Shown one piece after another: positions 1 through 10,946 of a stretch of 64,000 nt of DNA (position 1 is the first letter of the stretch; each line of letters opens with the position of its first letter). Made by a program: the position numbers and the translations under genes. Below the pieces are notes generated by a model. It ran no database searches, was not told where the DNA came from, and saw only the letters and a program-made list of their open reading frames with translations. Source of the DNA: Dactylonectria macrodidyma (taxonomy: Eukaryota; Ascomycota; Sordariomycetes; Hypocreales; Nectriaceae); NCBI GenBank assembly GCA_020744425.1, contig JAGMUV010000013.1, forward strand, positions 868,001 through 932,000, written 5' to 3'.

Positions 1-137
1 TCCGAACCATCGCGAACCGCCAGATCGAGCCCGAAAACGAATTTGAAGACGAAGACGAGGGCGAGGTTGTCAATTTGGCTCAGCGCTGCCTTGAACTCTT
101 GGGACAGAGCATGTCAAAGGCCCATATTGAGGGTTGA
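1..137 (+). CDS. 3' end of an unidentified gene (partial)
   Basis: An open frame runs in from the left edge and stops at the TGA at 135-137. The visible 44 residues are hydrophilic, with an acidic run (EFEDEDEGE) followed by a short amphipathic helix-like tail ending MSKAHIEG. Codon choice looks coding (no stops, balanced third positions), but the piece is too short to assign to a family. The rest of the gene lies outside the window. It is convergent with the IMP1 gene on the other strand. Confidence 0.5.
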   Translation, partial: RTIANRQIEPENEFEDEDEGEVVNLAQRCLELLGQSMSKAHIEG

Positions 138-740
138 GGGTTCAGAGCCACGGATATTTGAATCTCGTCCCCAAACTAGAGGCATTCCTTCATTGTGATG
201 AAAAGCGAAGCGTTTGAGGGGATGTTGTAACATTGAACGGCAAGGCGGAACGGTGTCTAAGGCGTCGTGGACTTTGGCCAAGTCTTGGAGCTTGGCTGCT
301 TTTAACGGGTTAATTTGCGATTCTACTACACGGAGGCTTACATTGCTCTTGATGGAGCCGTTTTTTTTTTCTGGCTTTTTTTCCTATTCCCACAACGACG
401 ATCGACGGACGAAGCGTGCTGGTCTGGGCCGCGAACTCGAAGGCGACACCGAGGCATGAAGCAGGAGGATCAAGGGCATTTATTTTTCTCTTTGTTTTTG
501 TTACGAAGCATTTGCGGCCGACATGTAGTCGTTGGGGCTACCTTATCAACCAAAGGGATAAGCGGGAGGAAGGGCTATTTTTGATGGGGGAGGACATGGA
601 TGAGAGCAGATGTAATTAGACAACGGACGCTGAAAGTTTCTATACCCTCACAAGAAGATGTCATATTGTCCAAAGGGTCGTCAGTGGTGTCAAAACAACG
701 TGGGTGAAATGTACGTGATTTTACATTGTCGTGACCAGGT
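138..740. other. intergenic, convergent 3' ends
   Basis: About 600 bases between the end of the left-edge gene and the stop of IMP1. It holds only short overlapping frames with no family-like sequence, and a T-run near 361. It probably contains the two 3' UTRs and polyadenylation regions. Confidence 0.5.
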
Positions 741-1368
741 TCATAATTGGTCGACTTTTTCTAGTCCATTTTCCATCCACTTCCTCTCATTCCAAGGCAG
801 GACTTTGGCAATGGTAGTGCCAGTGATCAAAGCCAATGGTAAGGGGCCAAAGTGCCTCGAGTCGCGTGAGGCTGGGAGGTTATCGCCCGACACCCAGCAA
901 TGACCTTGTGGAATCTGAATGTTGGGAGCGTGAGTTAGTTACGAGAGCTGTTGGCCACGACCGATGCTCGCAGTCGGGTTGTGGATAGATGTGCCGTCGG
1001 GAGCAGCAAACACGGAGACGTAGAGAGGCCAATCATACCTGTATCATTAATTCCTCGCCTGGGTCACCGGGCGTCCCGACAGATACATAATCGCCGGGCA
1101 TACCGATGATGCGCTTCACTCCCCACTGGTTGGATAAGATGGGGATTCGGTAGACAACGAGGTCGCCAATGCCGACGCCGCGGCCGCAGCGGCGGGTGTT
1201 ATCGCAGAGAATCCAGTCGCCGTCGACGGTGAAGGTGGGCAGCATGGACGGGCCCTGGGCTGGGCTGATGGTGTACCCGTGCGAGAGGCCGAGATGGACC
1301 AGACAGGTCGCTTTGAGGAACGAGATGGACGTACGGACGGGATGCCGCGTGAAGTGGAAGAAGGGCAT
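741..1368 (-). CDS. IMP1: mitochondrial inner membrane protease subunit 1 (signal peptidase S26 family)
   Basis: Two exons: 1368-1039 and 914-741, joined across a 124-nt intron (GTATGA...ACTAACT...CAG), giving 168 aa. The product is the Ser/Lys protease of the inner membrane that removes sorting signals from imported and mitochondrially made proteins on the intermembrane-space side. Visible marks are the box around the catalytic serine (GPSMLPT, Ser41), the general-base lysine in VKRIIGMPGD (Lys85) and the C-terminal box SGDNLPASRDSRHFGPLP in exon 2. Ser41 and Lys85 sit almost exactly where yeast Imp1 has them. The hydrophobic segment before Ser41 is the probable membrane anchor. The start at 1368 (MPFFHF) fits the usual short N-terminus. 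It shares a 410-bp upstream region with the divergent mitochondrial IF-3 gene. Confidence 0.95.
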
Positions 1369-1778
1369 GATGGTGGTTTGGACCCCTCGAAGGGGGGCAG
1401 ACCCAGAGAGGGAGAGGGTCTATCTTTGCGCCGGGTGTGGCATGTCACTCACGAGCGTACTTGGACATGCATGAAAATCATGAACGAGACTGCAAGTGAA
1501 GCTGATTCGAGACAGTTCAAAGTGAGGTTTGAGCTGTCGTCTGCTTTGTCAACCTTGAGAGTAAGGGTACTGGGAGCTTTCGGCGCCTTGATTGGCCAGC
1601 CAAGAGCTGTCCCGCAATTGAAGACGTTTTGCCGACGCCGGCCGCCCGACTCTAACAAGTTGCATCCGGAGCCTCACAACCTAACTTTTGACGAGCTCCA
1701 GGTACCATTGCCGAATATCTCACGCATCGCCTAGCCTCTCTTTTACGAAACTCGCCGAAACCAGCTCCGACCGCAACC
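1369..1778. promoter_or_regulatory. bidirectional promoter between IMP1 and mitochondrial IF-3
   Basis: This 410-bp interval separates two divergent genes for mitochondrial proteins. An inverted CCAAT box (GATTGG, 1590-1595) lies near its middle, about 180-220 bp from either start codon. That is the type of site bound by the HAP/CBC complex, which controls respiratory genes in fungi. The motif is seen; its use by both genes is inference. Confidence 0.45.
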
Positions 1779-2627
1779 ATGAGCAGCTTCCCGTGCCTCA
1801 ACAACTCCCGACAGGCCCTGTATCGGGTCTTCGTCTCCCCTCTTGAGCGCCGCGAAGCCTCCCTCCAGCGACAACTGCTTCCTCTCATCCACGGCCACGC
1901 GCAGCCCCGCATCACCCCGGGCCTGGGCCAGTCCCGGTCTTTCGTGGCATCCGCACCCCGATTGATGGCCGCCAAGGCCCCCAAGCCAGCAGCCCCGGAA
2001 CAACCCGTGATCGTCATTGACACCGAGACCCGCGGCTTCGACTTGCGCTACACCACCAAGGAGGACGTGACTAAGTCCCGCCGCGATCGCTACCCGCAAG
2101 ACCACGAGATCACCGACCCCCGGATCATGGTCATCCAGAACGGGGTCTTGGACGGCCCGCTGCTCACGCGCGTCGTCATGAGCCGGCTGACCGAGGGCGA
2201 GTCGCTCCGCATGGTCAAGCCCTACGAGCCGGCCAACACCAAGGAAAACATCCCGTGCCAGTACGCCGTGTGCAAGATCGTCAACAAGAAAGAGGAGTAC
2301 GAGCGCCAGCGCGAAGCCCGCGAGCGCCGCCGTGTGTCCAAGGCCACCGAGACAAAGAGCAAGGAGCTGGAGCTCAACTGGGCCATCGGCGACCACGACC
2401 TGGCGACCAAGATGCGCCAGATGAGCAACTTCCTCGGCAAGGGCATGCGCGTCGAGGTCATCCTCGGCAAGAAGAAGGGCAGCCGTCCGGTTACGATCGC
2501 CGAGGCCGCCGACGTGCTCGCTAAGGTGAAGATGGGCGCCGACGCGGCCGGTGGTAAGGAGTACAAGAGCATGAGCGGCGCTCTAAACAAATCGCTGCGT
2601 CTGTATTTCGAGGGCGTATCAAAATAG
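1779..2627 (+). CDS. AIM23: mitochondrial translation initiation factor IF-3
   Basis: A single exon of 282 aa. IF-3 binds the small mitoribosomal subunit, prevents premature joining of subunits and proofreads initiator tRNA; the yeast homologue is Aim23. The first ~65 residues are Arg/Ser/Leu-rich with few acids, as in a mitochondrial targeting sequence. The N-domain covers roughly 85-165, followed by a highly charged linker helix (KKEEYERQREARERRR, about 168-183). The C-domain begins at KELELNWAIGDHDLATKMRQ and continues through the conserved FLGKGMRVEVIL stretch. The start was chosen as the first ATG after a CT-rich leader, directly ahead of the presequence. A 217-codon antisense frame over it is a shadow. 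Confidence 0.93.
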   Translation: MSSFPCLNNSRQALYRVFVSPLERREASLQRQLLPLIHGHAQPRITPGLGQSRSFVASAPRLMAAKAPKPAAPEQPVIVIDTETRGFDLRYTTKEDVTKSRRDRYPQDHEITDPRIMVIQNGVLDGPLLTRVVMSRLTEGESLRMVKPYEPANTKENIPCQYAVCKIVNKKEEYERQREARERRRVSKATETKSKELELNWAIGDHDLATKMRQMSNFLGKGMRVEVILGKKKGSRPVTIAEAADVLAKVKMGADAAGGKEYKSMSGALNKSLRLYFEGVSK

Positions 2628-2924
2628 ACGTTTCTCTCTTGTTGCTTCTAACAAACGGTGGTTGATAGGGTTGACACACTAAACTAATCACGGCACTACC
2701 GAACTTGCGGGTTGTCTGTATCAAAAGCATATACTCTGGGTATCTCTGCCAAATGGGCGAGTCTATAACCTAGATAGGAAACAAAAGAAAACAAGGACCG
2801 ACCATTCACCACACTTCGCCCGAATACATATCCCGAATTCGTCATCTAAAGGCCACGACCCGAATTTGCACACCCAAACTCCGACCCAAATCCGATTGCG
2901 TAGCATCCCGAATATCATGATTGT

Positions 2925-3519
2925 TCATAGAATTTCATCGTCGTCATCCATGGGCAGGGGGACAGTTTCCGCCGGCGCAGGAGCAGCCACAGCCGGCGCC
3001 GTGAGAGTGTCCTTGCTGGCGCCGCCCATGTCCTCATCCGTCTCCCAGCCGTCACCCCCCTCGTCGTCCTTCATCGCCAGCTGCTTATCGCGCTGCTCCT
3101 CAGCCTCGGCGATCTTGTTGATGTCCTCCCAAGCCTTGGCGCGCTGCTTGACGCCGCGGCTACGGTCGATGCTCTTCTCGGTCTTGCGGTAGGTGCGCTC
3201 AATGACGGCCTCCGCCATCTCGAGGCCCTTTTCGTGGCGCCGCCGCGCCTTGGCGGACATTTGGCTCTTGCGGCCGCCCTTGGACTTCTTCTGCACGCCC
3301 GCCGAATGGTGCACCGCGAGCACTGAGGGCCGCGCGCTGCTGGCCGTGCGGGACGGCGGCTTGACGTCCTTTAGCGACTTGTCGGTGTCGATGCTCGGGG
3401 AGGTGGCGCGGCGAGCGGCGCGGGAGCGGCTGGAGGGTCCTAGGGGATGGTATGTTAGCGGACATTTCTTAATCAAGATGAGGCGCGAATATCGAACACT
3501 GCATACCCTTCTTGGCCAT
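2925..3519 (-). CDS. ALB1: Alb1-type 60S ribosome maturation factor
   Basis: Two exons: a 13-nt first exon (3519-3507, ATG GCC AAG AAG G) and 3439-2925, separated by a 67-nt intron (GTATGC...GCTAAC...CTAG), giving 175 aa. Alb1 pairs with Arx1 on pre-60S particles and is recycled in the cytoplasm. The protein starts MAKKGPSSRSRAARRA, a typical basic opening of the family. It has a central basic region (KKSKGGRKSQMSAKARRRHEKG, about 60-80) that matches the Alb1 core, then a helical stretch and an acidic tail ending PMDDDDEIL. Without the micro-exon the frame opens in unrelated sequence, so the splice is well supported. The gene is convergent with IF-3, with under 300 bp between stops. Confidence 0.85.
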
Positions 3520-6500
3520 TTTTGTAGATTTTGTGACGGTCTGGTAGTTTGGTTATGATGTCGAGGCTACGGCTCTGGTGGGGTGGAGGATTTGGAAATT
3601 TTGGTGTATACCCCACAAACGGAAGATAGCGATAAGCTCACCGAGGTTCACCGAGGGCTGGTTGAACCGCCATCAATCGAAGCATTGCGTCGAGGAGGGA
3701 GCAAGAAGGGAGGGTTCGGTGGATTACAATGAACAGCCCCGAGTTTTCAATCTTCATCAGTTGAAGCACTACGTGCTACGTATTTTGGAGTATGTTGTAC
3801 GCATCCTGATGGTTTGAAAAGCTCTGTAACTCTGTTTAGGCATTGGCTTTCACCCAGGCATGTCAAATCTACATTCAAGATTGGATTATGGATGATATGG
3901 CACCCGTCTACCTGAGTTTCATTAATCTCTCTAGATCTTAGTATGAACACAAGTCGACCCATCGTACTGGCGCTGCAAGCTGGCATTAACGCTGAGCATG
4001 CTGACAAAATCCTGCTGCTCGGGAGGGTATTCGTAGTTCGATTAATAATTGCGATTCGCTTACAATGCTGCCGGTAGCAGTTGATGTATAATAATCTCGT
4101 TAAACATAGTGACAGTGGCGGACATCCTGTCGTCAGTCTGCCCCGATTCTAAGTGGAATGCAAGCAAGAGTTTAGATGAGGTTTGGAAGTCGCTTTCATA
4201 GGTAAGTTACAAAAGAGACAGGAACAAGCATCTGGTGAGAATGCTAATGGGCCCCGTCTCGCCTCCTCCAAAATTATCGTCGTATTACAGTCATTGTAGC
4301 TTTCGTAACGCATATTTTGTCGCTTTCGGTTTTCCCAGACTCCTACACGTCCATGGATGGTGAACCTCCGGCGTAGATGCGACCGAAAGCGGCTAGAGGT
4401 TCTTTTTTTTCAGTCTGCCGGCTGCCAGCTGCCAGCTGCCGGCCTCCTGCCTCCACACCCATGAACAGCTGCCAGCTGCTTGGAAAATGCCAGCTAGCGC
4501 ACGGACCCCAGGTACCCTATAAAATCTCACTTCGCCCGCCCTCCTTTGCTTGTTTTCTTCTTTCTTCTTCATACTTACCTTGCGAAGAACTTTGCCCTCG
4601 ATCACGAATGGGGGAGTTCAGCGTGGAAGGCCTGCATTGCACATCGTGGTGTCGTTCCTCGCTCCATTGTCCTTCGGGGCCATGGGTCGTGCAATTTTTG
4701 ATTTATACCTCTTTCATTGTGGACTGCCGCTTGTCGGTGGCCATGAAGAAGGATCGCGCATCTGAGACGCATCTCGACGCCCCGAAACCCTGGCAGACGC
4801 TGCGGAAGCCTGGAAGAACAGAACCCCGTCGAATAGGAAGCTATGGAAGGTAGGATTGCGAGGATGAACTGTGAGCTAAGCAGAGATGGACTACCGTGGC
4901 GCGAAAACTTTTTTAGCATGGCACCTATTGCCGGGGGGCCCATGATAAGCCGGTCAAGGTACGAGGTCCGCTCTGGGATGGTGAGACGCGCTCACTTGGG
5001 GAGCTAAGCATGGGAACATGAAGCTAAGAAAAGGCCCTTTGGTATCAAGAGCCGGCCGCGTGCGCTCGGGAGTTGATTGGGCAGGCCATTTCAAGTGGGA
5101 TGGGAATTGCAGGCATAGTAGCCACATTGTGCGCATTTGCCATGCTGGACTCAGCAATCACACCGTGTCTCGCGCAAGGATTGCCCAGGGCCGCTCAAGG
5201 AGCCGGGAGGAGAGCAGAGGAGACTGAGACAAAGCCTGTAGGGCCCTCGCACTGTACGCGTTTTGCTTCATGAACCAAATTCTCCCCTACCCGCGGCACC
5301 ATTGGCACCACCATTGACCCCCCAACGTAGACTGGTTGGTGCGAAGCCAAGGTTTCCCATAAGCAGGCGAGTAGCTTGATTGACTGAATCCCATCCTCGG
5401 AAAGGAGTGGCTTGTGCCATGTGTGTAATGCGGCTGCGCCGGAAGAGGAAGGGGTGTGGATATGGAAGCACTCGTAGTCACGGTGTGCGTTCGAAGGGAT
5501 GAGGTTACACGCATTACTTCGTATGCCCAGACAGCCTTGTCTTGTAATTGGGTTTCGAAAGCGACCACTAGTAATTAGGTACTTTGTACAGACTGTCAGA
5601 CACGTAGCAGAAACCACATTTGCGGGCACGTTGCAACCTGAGAAGCGATGAAGACTGTTGTTCTGCGCGGACCAGGTCGCTGTGCCGCACAGTGGGAGGG
5701 AGTGCAAATATCGGTACATCTTGGCCGCAAGGAACCAAGAAGTGCCGTTCTCAATTCGAAATTGAACGGCGATGTGCAGTCGGCGCGCGCAACCTGGCAC
5801 CCACGGTACTACGCACAAAGGCCCGCTCCCTGGCTTGCATGTATCGCGTACTTTGCCAAAGATAGGCTCGGCGTGCGACGCTGCCAAAAGACAAAGCATC
5901 AGCTTCATGAAGAGGACCAGGAAATGTCCAACGTCAAGTACAGCTACCGGTTCCAGACCGTCCAGACCGGGAGCAGTGTAACTCAAACTACCCATCCTGT
6001 CTCCCGTCCTCGCACACTCGACACGATGTGAGGGTTCCCCACTCGCGGGACGTAATGACGCGACCCTCATCATCATCACGCACCACCTGCAGAGCATTCG
6101 GCCCTGCTGAAACCGTGAATGGAAACTTGCTACTGGCCGCAGGCACTGTGCTGCACCGCACGTACCCAGGCCAAAGGTAACATGAGGGAGGGGTGGTTCA
6201 GCTGGTTGGCTCACAACAACAGTGCATATGTCGCATGGCCAATCGTCGTCGAGGACAGAGGTCTGCCCTTGTGACGTTCCGCTGCACCTACACAAGAGAC
6301 CACAGTGCAGAGACTCATAGAGTGACAAGAGACAGAGTACGAGGGAAGCCTAGCCGGAGAGTAACAGTACCACCACAACACGCCGCCTTGCCTCGGCCGT
6401 GTGTCGCGTGGCTGACCCAAGCTGCCAACTCGCCCCCAAGACAACTTCACAAGGCCGACCTGTGGCGGGTGCCAATTTCGCCCCCCTCTCTAACGTTCCG

Positions 6501-7395
6501 TCTCCACGAATCAGCGTCCGGAGACTGTAGAGGAGAATGGCCGCTAGGATGCCCTTTCTAGCTTGTTGGCCACTCCCAGCATCGGGTTTGGGGGCCACTT
6601 CCCTTGTCCTGATCAGGCTATCGCGTTCGCTTCGCTGCCGGCGAGAGGGTCAGCTCGTCAGGCGAGTCTGCCTGGTCTCTTCCCAGTCTCCCAGAGTGTC
6701 GTCGTCACTCACCCTGCTTGAAAATCTGGTGAAGCCCCCTCCCAACTCACTTCGCTCCCCGTTTTACCGTGCTGCTTTCGACCGTCTCGATTTTCCTAGT
6801 GCCCGCTCAAAACATCGCCGTCTTGGAAGGGGGCCATGATTTTGGGCATGGCCAGCCATCACTCTATCATGTTCCGCCCGACTCGAAGCCGCCCGTCAGC
6901 GCCCCTGCCAGCGCCCATGGGCCTCCCGCTCGTGTCTCTCGCCATCCGCAATTTCACTGTCTCCCCCCATCCCCCCGATCTCCCCCTCCTGGTTCGGGCA
7001 GCGGGCTCACCTGTAGCCGGCGCCGTGTGGTGGCCTCAGGCCAAAAAGCGTACGCTGCACCATCAATACTAGTAAGATTTCCTATCCACCGCCATTCAAG
7101 GTTGGGTTTAGCGCCAGATTTCTCTTTTTGTCTTGTCTCGTCTGTCCTGTTCTGGCTTCTGGCTTCTGGGGGTTTTCTGGCCCGGACGCAGCTCCCCCTC
7201 CCCATCGCGGCCCTGCTCATCACCCAGCACTGCACACTGCAGCCCACAACTGAACGCCCCCCTTCTCAGTGGTCCAGTGGCCCAGTGGCTACTACCAACC
7301 AGTCCACCACTGCCGCTACTTGACGGTACGAAGTACCTTCTGCTGCTGCGACCACTGTCCAGTGCCAGTGCCCTCTCAGCGCCGCAATGCTGCTG

Positions 7396-7428
7396 AGGGT
7401 CGAGGGTCGAGGGTCGAGGTCGAGGGTC
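7396..7428. repeat. tandem GGGTCGA repeats
   Basis: About four imperfect copies of the heptamer GGGTCGA occur in a row in the upstream region of the SET3-like gene. This is a simple repeat; a role is unknown. Confidence 0.8.
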
Positions 7429-8036
7429 CAGCTCAGGGTACGTACCTTTTCCCTTTCCTGAGCCAACCCCAAGCCAGTTTGCCCAGCCAAGTCAGTACCT
7501 ACCTACAGTACCGCACCGCACCCGTCTTGGTGCAAAGCACCCGGCCCTGTCGCTCCTCCCCATCCATCACTCTTCCTCCCCCATCACCTACTACCCATTC
7601 TTCGTGCAGTCCACGAACCCTCCCCCTCCCCTCTTCTTCCTCGGTTTCTACTCCCACCTCATCCTCTTGGGATTGCGTCTGAGTAGTCTCATACTCTGCT
7701 TCATTTTCCTCCTTTTTTCTCGCCTCCCACCGAGCCAACCTTCCGCCCGCGCATTACTGTTCCTCTCGAGTCGCCTTCAACCTCTTCGTGACGGATCACG
7801 ACGAGTTTTGCGAAAACACAAACAGCCCGACCGCGTCCCCAACGCGCCCTCACGCCGTACCACAACACCATATCTTGCTGCTAGACGACCGTGGCGTCCT
7901 CCTAGACACACTGCTTTGCCTCCTCGAACCGCCGCTCGTCCTCTGCCCTTGACGGCCACCCTCCCACCGTCCTCGACTTCTCCGACCAAGCCTGCTATTC
8001 CTCGACCGTCCGACCGCACCGACACCATCTCACCGT

Positions 8037-8137
8037 ATGAGACTTTCGGTCACTGTTGTTGTTCGCAGCGCCTCTCTCCGGTCTCATTGGCGCGCGTCGT
8101 AACAGGCGTCGTCATGCCCCAAAGACCGCGACCGTAA
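8037..8137 (+). promoter_or_regulatory. two upstream ORFs in the leader of the SET3-like gene
   Basis: If the leader is unspliced, it carries two complete short frames before the main start: 8037-8102 (21 codons plus stop) and 8114-8137 (MPQRPRP plus stop). The second ends 55 nt before the main ATG. Short uORFs in this position commonly reduce translation of the main frame. Their presence in the mRNA is not proven because the transcription start cannot be seen. Confidence 0.4.
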
Positions 8138-8192
8138 TCAGTTCACGCAATCTCCTCCAACGTCAACTACCTCGTGGGGGCCACCACAGAGT

Positions 8193-10946
8193 ATGATAGA
8201 CAATACCACGCCGCTCCTCCCGCCGTCTGCGGCTCCTATTCAGGTTGCCCCTCCCGTACCTCAAGGCCCGACAGTCAAGGAAGACGTCGCCCAAAAGGTC
8301 GAGACGGTGGAAGAGGAGCCCTACACCATCAAGTGTATCTGCAACTTCTCTGACGATGATGGAAACACCATTTATTGCGAGACGTGCGACACATGGCAGC
8401 ACATCGACTGCTTCTATCCCGACAACAGGGAGGAGGCCATCAGCGAGGACTTTGCCCACTCCTGCGCAGAGTGCAAACCACGCCCACTAGACCGTCAAAA
8501 AGCTATCGAACGTACACTACGACTCAGAAACACACCTGCCGAGCAACTGCCATCCGACAAGAAAGCCAAGCGACCTCCTTCGAAAAGCCACAAGAAGAAG
8601 ATCAAACCCAACGAGCTTCAATTAAACGGTCAAAACGGCATTCATGAGGTTGGCAAACACGCCAGTCCGCATGACGCTGTCCATCCCCCCAAGAAAATAA
8701 AACCAACGCATCGAGCATCACAATCTGTAGGGTCGCTGTCTACCAAACGAAGCCCCTCGTATGGTAACGCGCGACCCAACCCAGTCCACCCTCCAAGTCC
8801 TGCCACCACCCCACCCGACCTACCCGAAGATTTTCAAATCCACCACTACTCTCAAGGTTTCTGCGAGTTGTACAACGCAAGAGATGTGCCAGATGCTCAC
8901 AACAACGCTTTTGCCAGCCTTGCTATTCCTACGGCTCTATCTCGTTGGCTTCGCGACCCGAATATCATGAGAAATGAGGTAGGTCGTACGCACGAGGAGG
9001 TTTTTCAATCCGAGCCGGTCGACATTGAGGCAAAAAGACCAAAGCTGGAAGTCAAGGACGCCACGCGATCACTTGAGGACGGTAAATCTCTGCGCTGGCG
9101 ATTCCTCAACTCAACGTCCCCGATTGCGAAAGATGTGCCTCTGATTGAATTGAATGGCTCCATCGGTTTCCAGAAAGACTATTGCGCCGATCCGACAAAC
9201 CTTTGGGCCGACCTCTCCTCTCCTCTCCCCTTCGTCTTCTTCCACCCCGTCCTCCCCCTCTATATCGACACTAGGCAAGAAGGCTCACTCGCCCGCTATG
9301 TGCGTCGGAGTTGCAAGCCCAACGCCCAACTCGACACGTACCTCTCCGATGGCTCCGAGTACCATTTCTGGATCGTCAGCGACCGGTACATCTCGCCCAA
9401 CGAACAAATTACGCTTCCTTGGGATTTCCGACTGGAGAAGAGTGTCGACGCCAGATGGCTTCATCTGCTTGGCCTAAGTGAAGACGAGTCATCGGGACAC
9501 CCGGAAACTAGCGTGGACGAGACAGAATACATGCTCATTTCAAACTGGATCGATCGGATTCTCTCTGAATATGGTGGCTGTGCTTGCGATCAAGATAACA
9601 ACTGCGCGTTTGCACGATTCCATCGACAATACATCTTTGGAAAAACGCAAGCTCGCACCCAAACCAAGAAGAAGTCGCGCAAACCAAAGACCCAGGCCAT
9701 CTCACCCACGAGCACTAGCCAGGCAACCAACAGTCGGGCAGCTAGCGAAGGCCACGCTGATGATGCCCTCGATCACGATGCGAGATGTCAGTCGAGATCA
9801 CATAGCAAACCGCCGAGTCGAGACCTCACCCCCCTCCGACAAGGCTCCTTCGATCAATTAGGAATCTTGACTGAGCCGACAGATCGGGACAAGCGAAAAG
9901 TCGCCATGGTTGAGGATTCGTTCCGCCGCATGGAACAGCAGCAACCACCAAGGAAGAAGAAGCGCGTTTCCGACGGCACCAACGCCTCTTCTTCGTCAAA
10001 ATCGAAGAGCCGAAATGGCACCACAGCCACTCAAGGGAACTATGTCGATGCGGGAACTTGTAGGAGCAAGTCCGGCTCACCAGTTAGCCCCCGATCCCCT
10101 CAGCTCGCCCACAAATCCTCGATTTCCAAAACCGAGTCTCTGGTTACTCGGTCGCGCCAATCCTCAACCGCCCCTAAGGTGACGTACTGCGATGCTGCGG
10201 TGCAGACCGACCCAGTTGAAGGGGAATGGTTCAGCGAACCAGTGGAATCTCCTCGACCCAGGAAACGGATTATCTCGCTCTCAAAGCGTTTACTGAACAA
10301 CCGCCACAAGGTTCGAGCCGACGACCGCAGACAGTCACTTGCGACGCAAGTTTCAACCAGCTCAGAAATGGAAATTGACTCCCCAACCATGGAGCAAAAA
10401 CCCATGGTTGCAGTATTGGAGGCTGAGCTGGGGTCTCCACTGGCACGGGTCGCTGATCTGTCCATGGCAGATCAGCGATCGGGCCCAGTTACAACACCTG
10501 TCCTTGGTTCTTCGACGAGTGGTGCAGTAACACCATCTGTCAAAGTCAAGACACCAGATTTGCGAGTCCAGATGCCACCAGTGCCAGCGTTTGATAACAC
10601 TGGTCTCGGGATCCACTGTGTTACTACACCCCAGACTATATCGGGAACCATTGTTCAATCGCCTGTGTCCAACGGAAATGCAGTCAGTCCCTTCGCACCA
10701 CCTGCTGTCAATGGTCTCGCCGCCCATCCTAGCCCCATCAAGAAGAAGTTGAGCTTGAGTGACTACACCAAAAGCCGGATGAACAAGGCGGCAGGCAAGG
10801 TGTCTGGCAGCACTCTCATCAAGACCAGCATCTCAAGCCCCGAAGACACCAAGGTCGACATTATACTCGACTCGCCCTCGGTGGAAAAGTCTGGAGAAAA
10901 CATGGCTCCTCCCACGCCGTCTCCGACAACCAACGGTCCCTGTTAA
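8193..10946 (+). CDS. SET3: PHD finger + SET domain protein (Set3-like chromatin regulator)
   Basis: A single exon of 917 aa. Set3-type proteins are scaffold subunits of a histone deacetylase complex. The PHD finger reads methylated H3K4, and the SET domain is generally considered catalytically weak or inactive. The PHD finger is at about 46-96, with the C4HC3 ligands Cys48, Cys50, Cys62, Cys65, His70, Cys73, Cys91 and Cys94. A basic stretch (KKAKRPPSKSHKKKIKP) follows. The SET domain spans roughly 295-412. In it the usual N-H-S-C box reads RRSCKPN, which departs from active methyltransferases, and it ends at LPWDF. A Cys-containing segment (CACDQDNNC) follows near 467. The last ~400 residues are disordered, Ser/Pro-rich and punctuated by basic clusters. 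The start at 8193 follows a long CT-rich leader. Confidence 0.88.
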   Translation: MIDNTTPLLPPSAAPIQVAPPVPQGPTVKEDVAQKVETVEEEPYTIKCICNFSDDDGNTIYCETCDTWQHIDCFYPDNREEAISEDFAHSCAECKPRPLDRQKAIERTLRLRNTPAEQLPSDKKAKRPPSKSHKKKIKPNELQLNGQNGIHEVGKHASPHDAVHPPKKIKPTHRASQSVGSLSTKRSPSYGNARPNPVHPPSPATTPPDLPEDFQIHHYSQGFCELYNARDVPDAHNNAFASLAIPTALSRWLRDPNIMRNEVGRTHEEVFQSEPVDIEAKRPKLEVKDATRSLEDGKSLRWRFLNSTSPIAKDVPLIELNGSIGFQKDYCADPTNLWADLSSPLPFVFFHPVLPLYIDTRQEGSLARYVRRSCKPNAQLDTYLSDGSEYHFWIVSDRYISPNEQITLPWDFRLEKSVDARWLHLLGLSEDESSGHPETSVDETEYMLISNWIDRILSEYGGCACDQDNNCAFARFHRQYIFGKTQARTQTKKKSRKPKTQAISPTSTSQATNSRAASEGHADDALDHDARCQSRSHSKPPSRDLTPLRQGSFDQLGILTEPTDRDKRKVAMVEDSFRRMEQQQPPRKKKRVSDGTNASSSSKSKSRNGTTATQGNYVDAGTCRSKSGSPVSPRSPQLAHKSSISKTESLVTRSRQSSTAPKVTYCDAAVQTDPVEGEWFSEPVESPRPRKRIISLSKRLLNNRHKVRADDRRQSLATQVSTSSEMEIDSPTMEQKPMVAVLEAELGSPLARVADLSMADQRSGPVTTPVLGSSTSGAVTPSVKVKTPDLRVQMPPVPAFDNTGLGIHCVTTPQTISGTIVQSPVSNGNAVSPFAPPAVNGLAAHPSPIKKKLSLSDYTKSRMNKAAGKVSGSTLIKTSISSPEDTKVDIILDSPSVEKSGENMAPPTPSPTTNGPC

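Larger units (their letters stand above)
3520..8192. other. long gene-poor interval upstream of the SET3-like gene
   Basis: A 4.7-kb stretch with no recognisable gene. The last ~700 bases (about 7450-8192) are strongly pyrimidine-rich and look like the long leader and promoter of the SET gene. Around 4420-4490 there are repeated GCCAGCTGCC units. On the minus strand, 6328-5195 is open for 377 codons but encodes a Cys/Trp-rich, low-complexity-free sequence with no family resemblance and no intron context. I treat it as probably non-coding (see findings). Confidence 0.5.
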
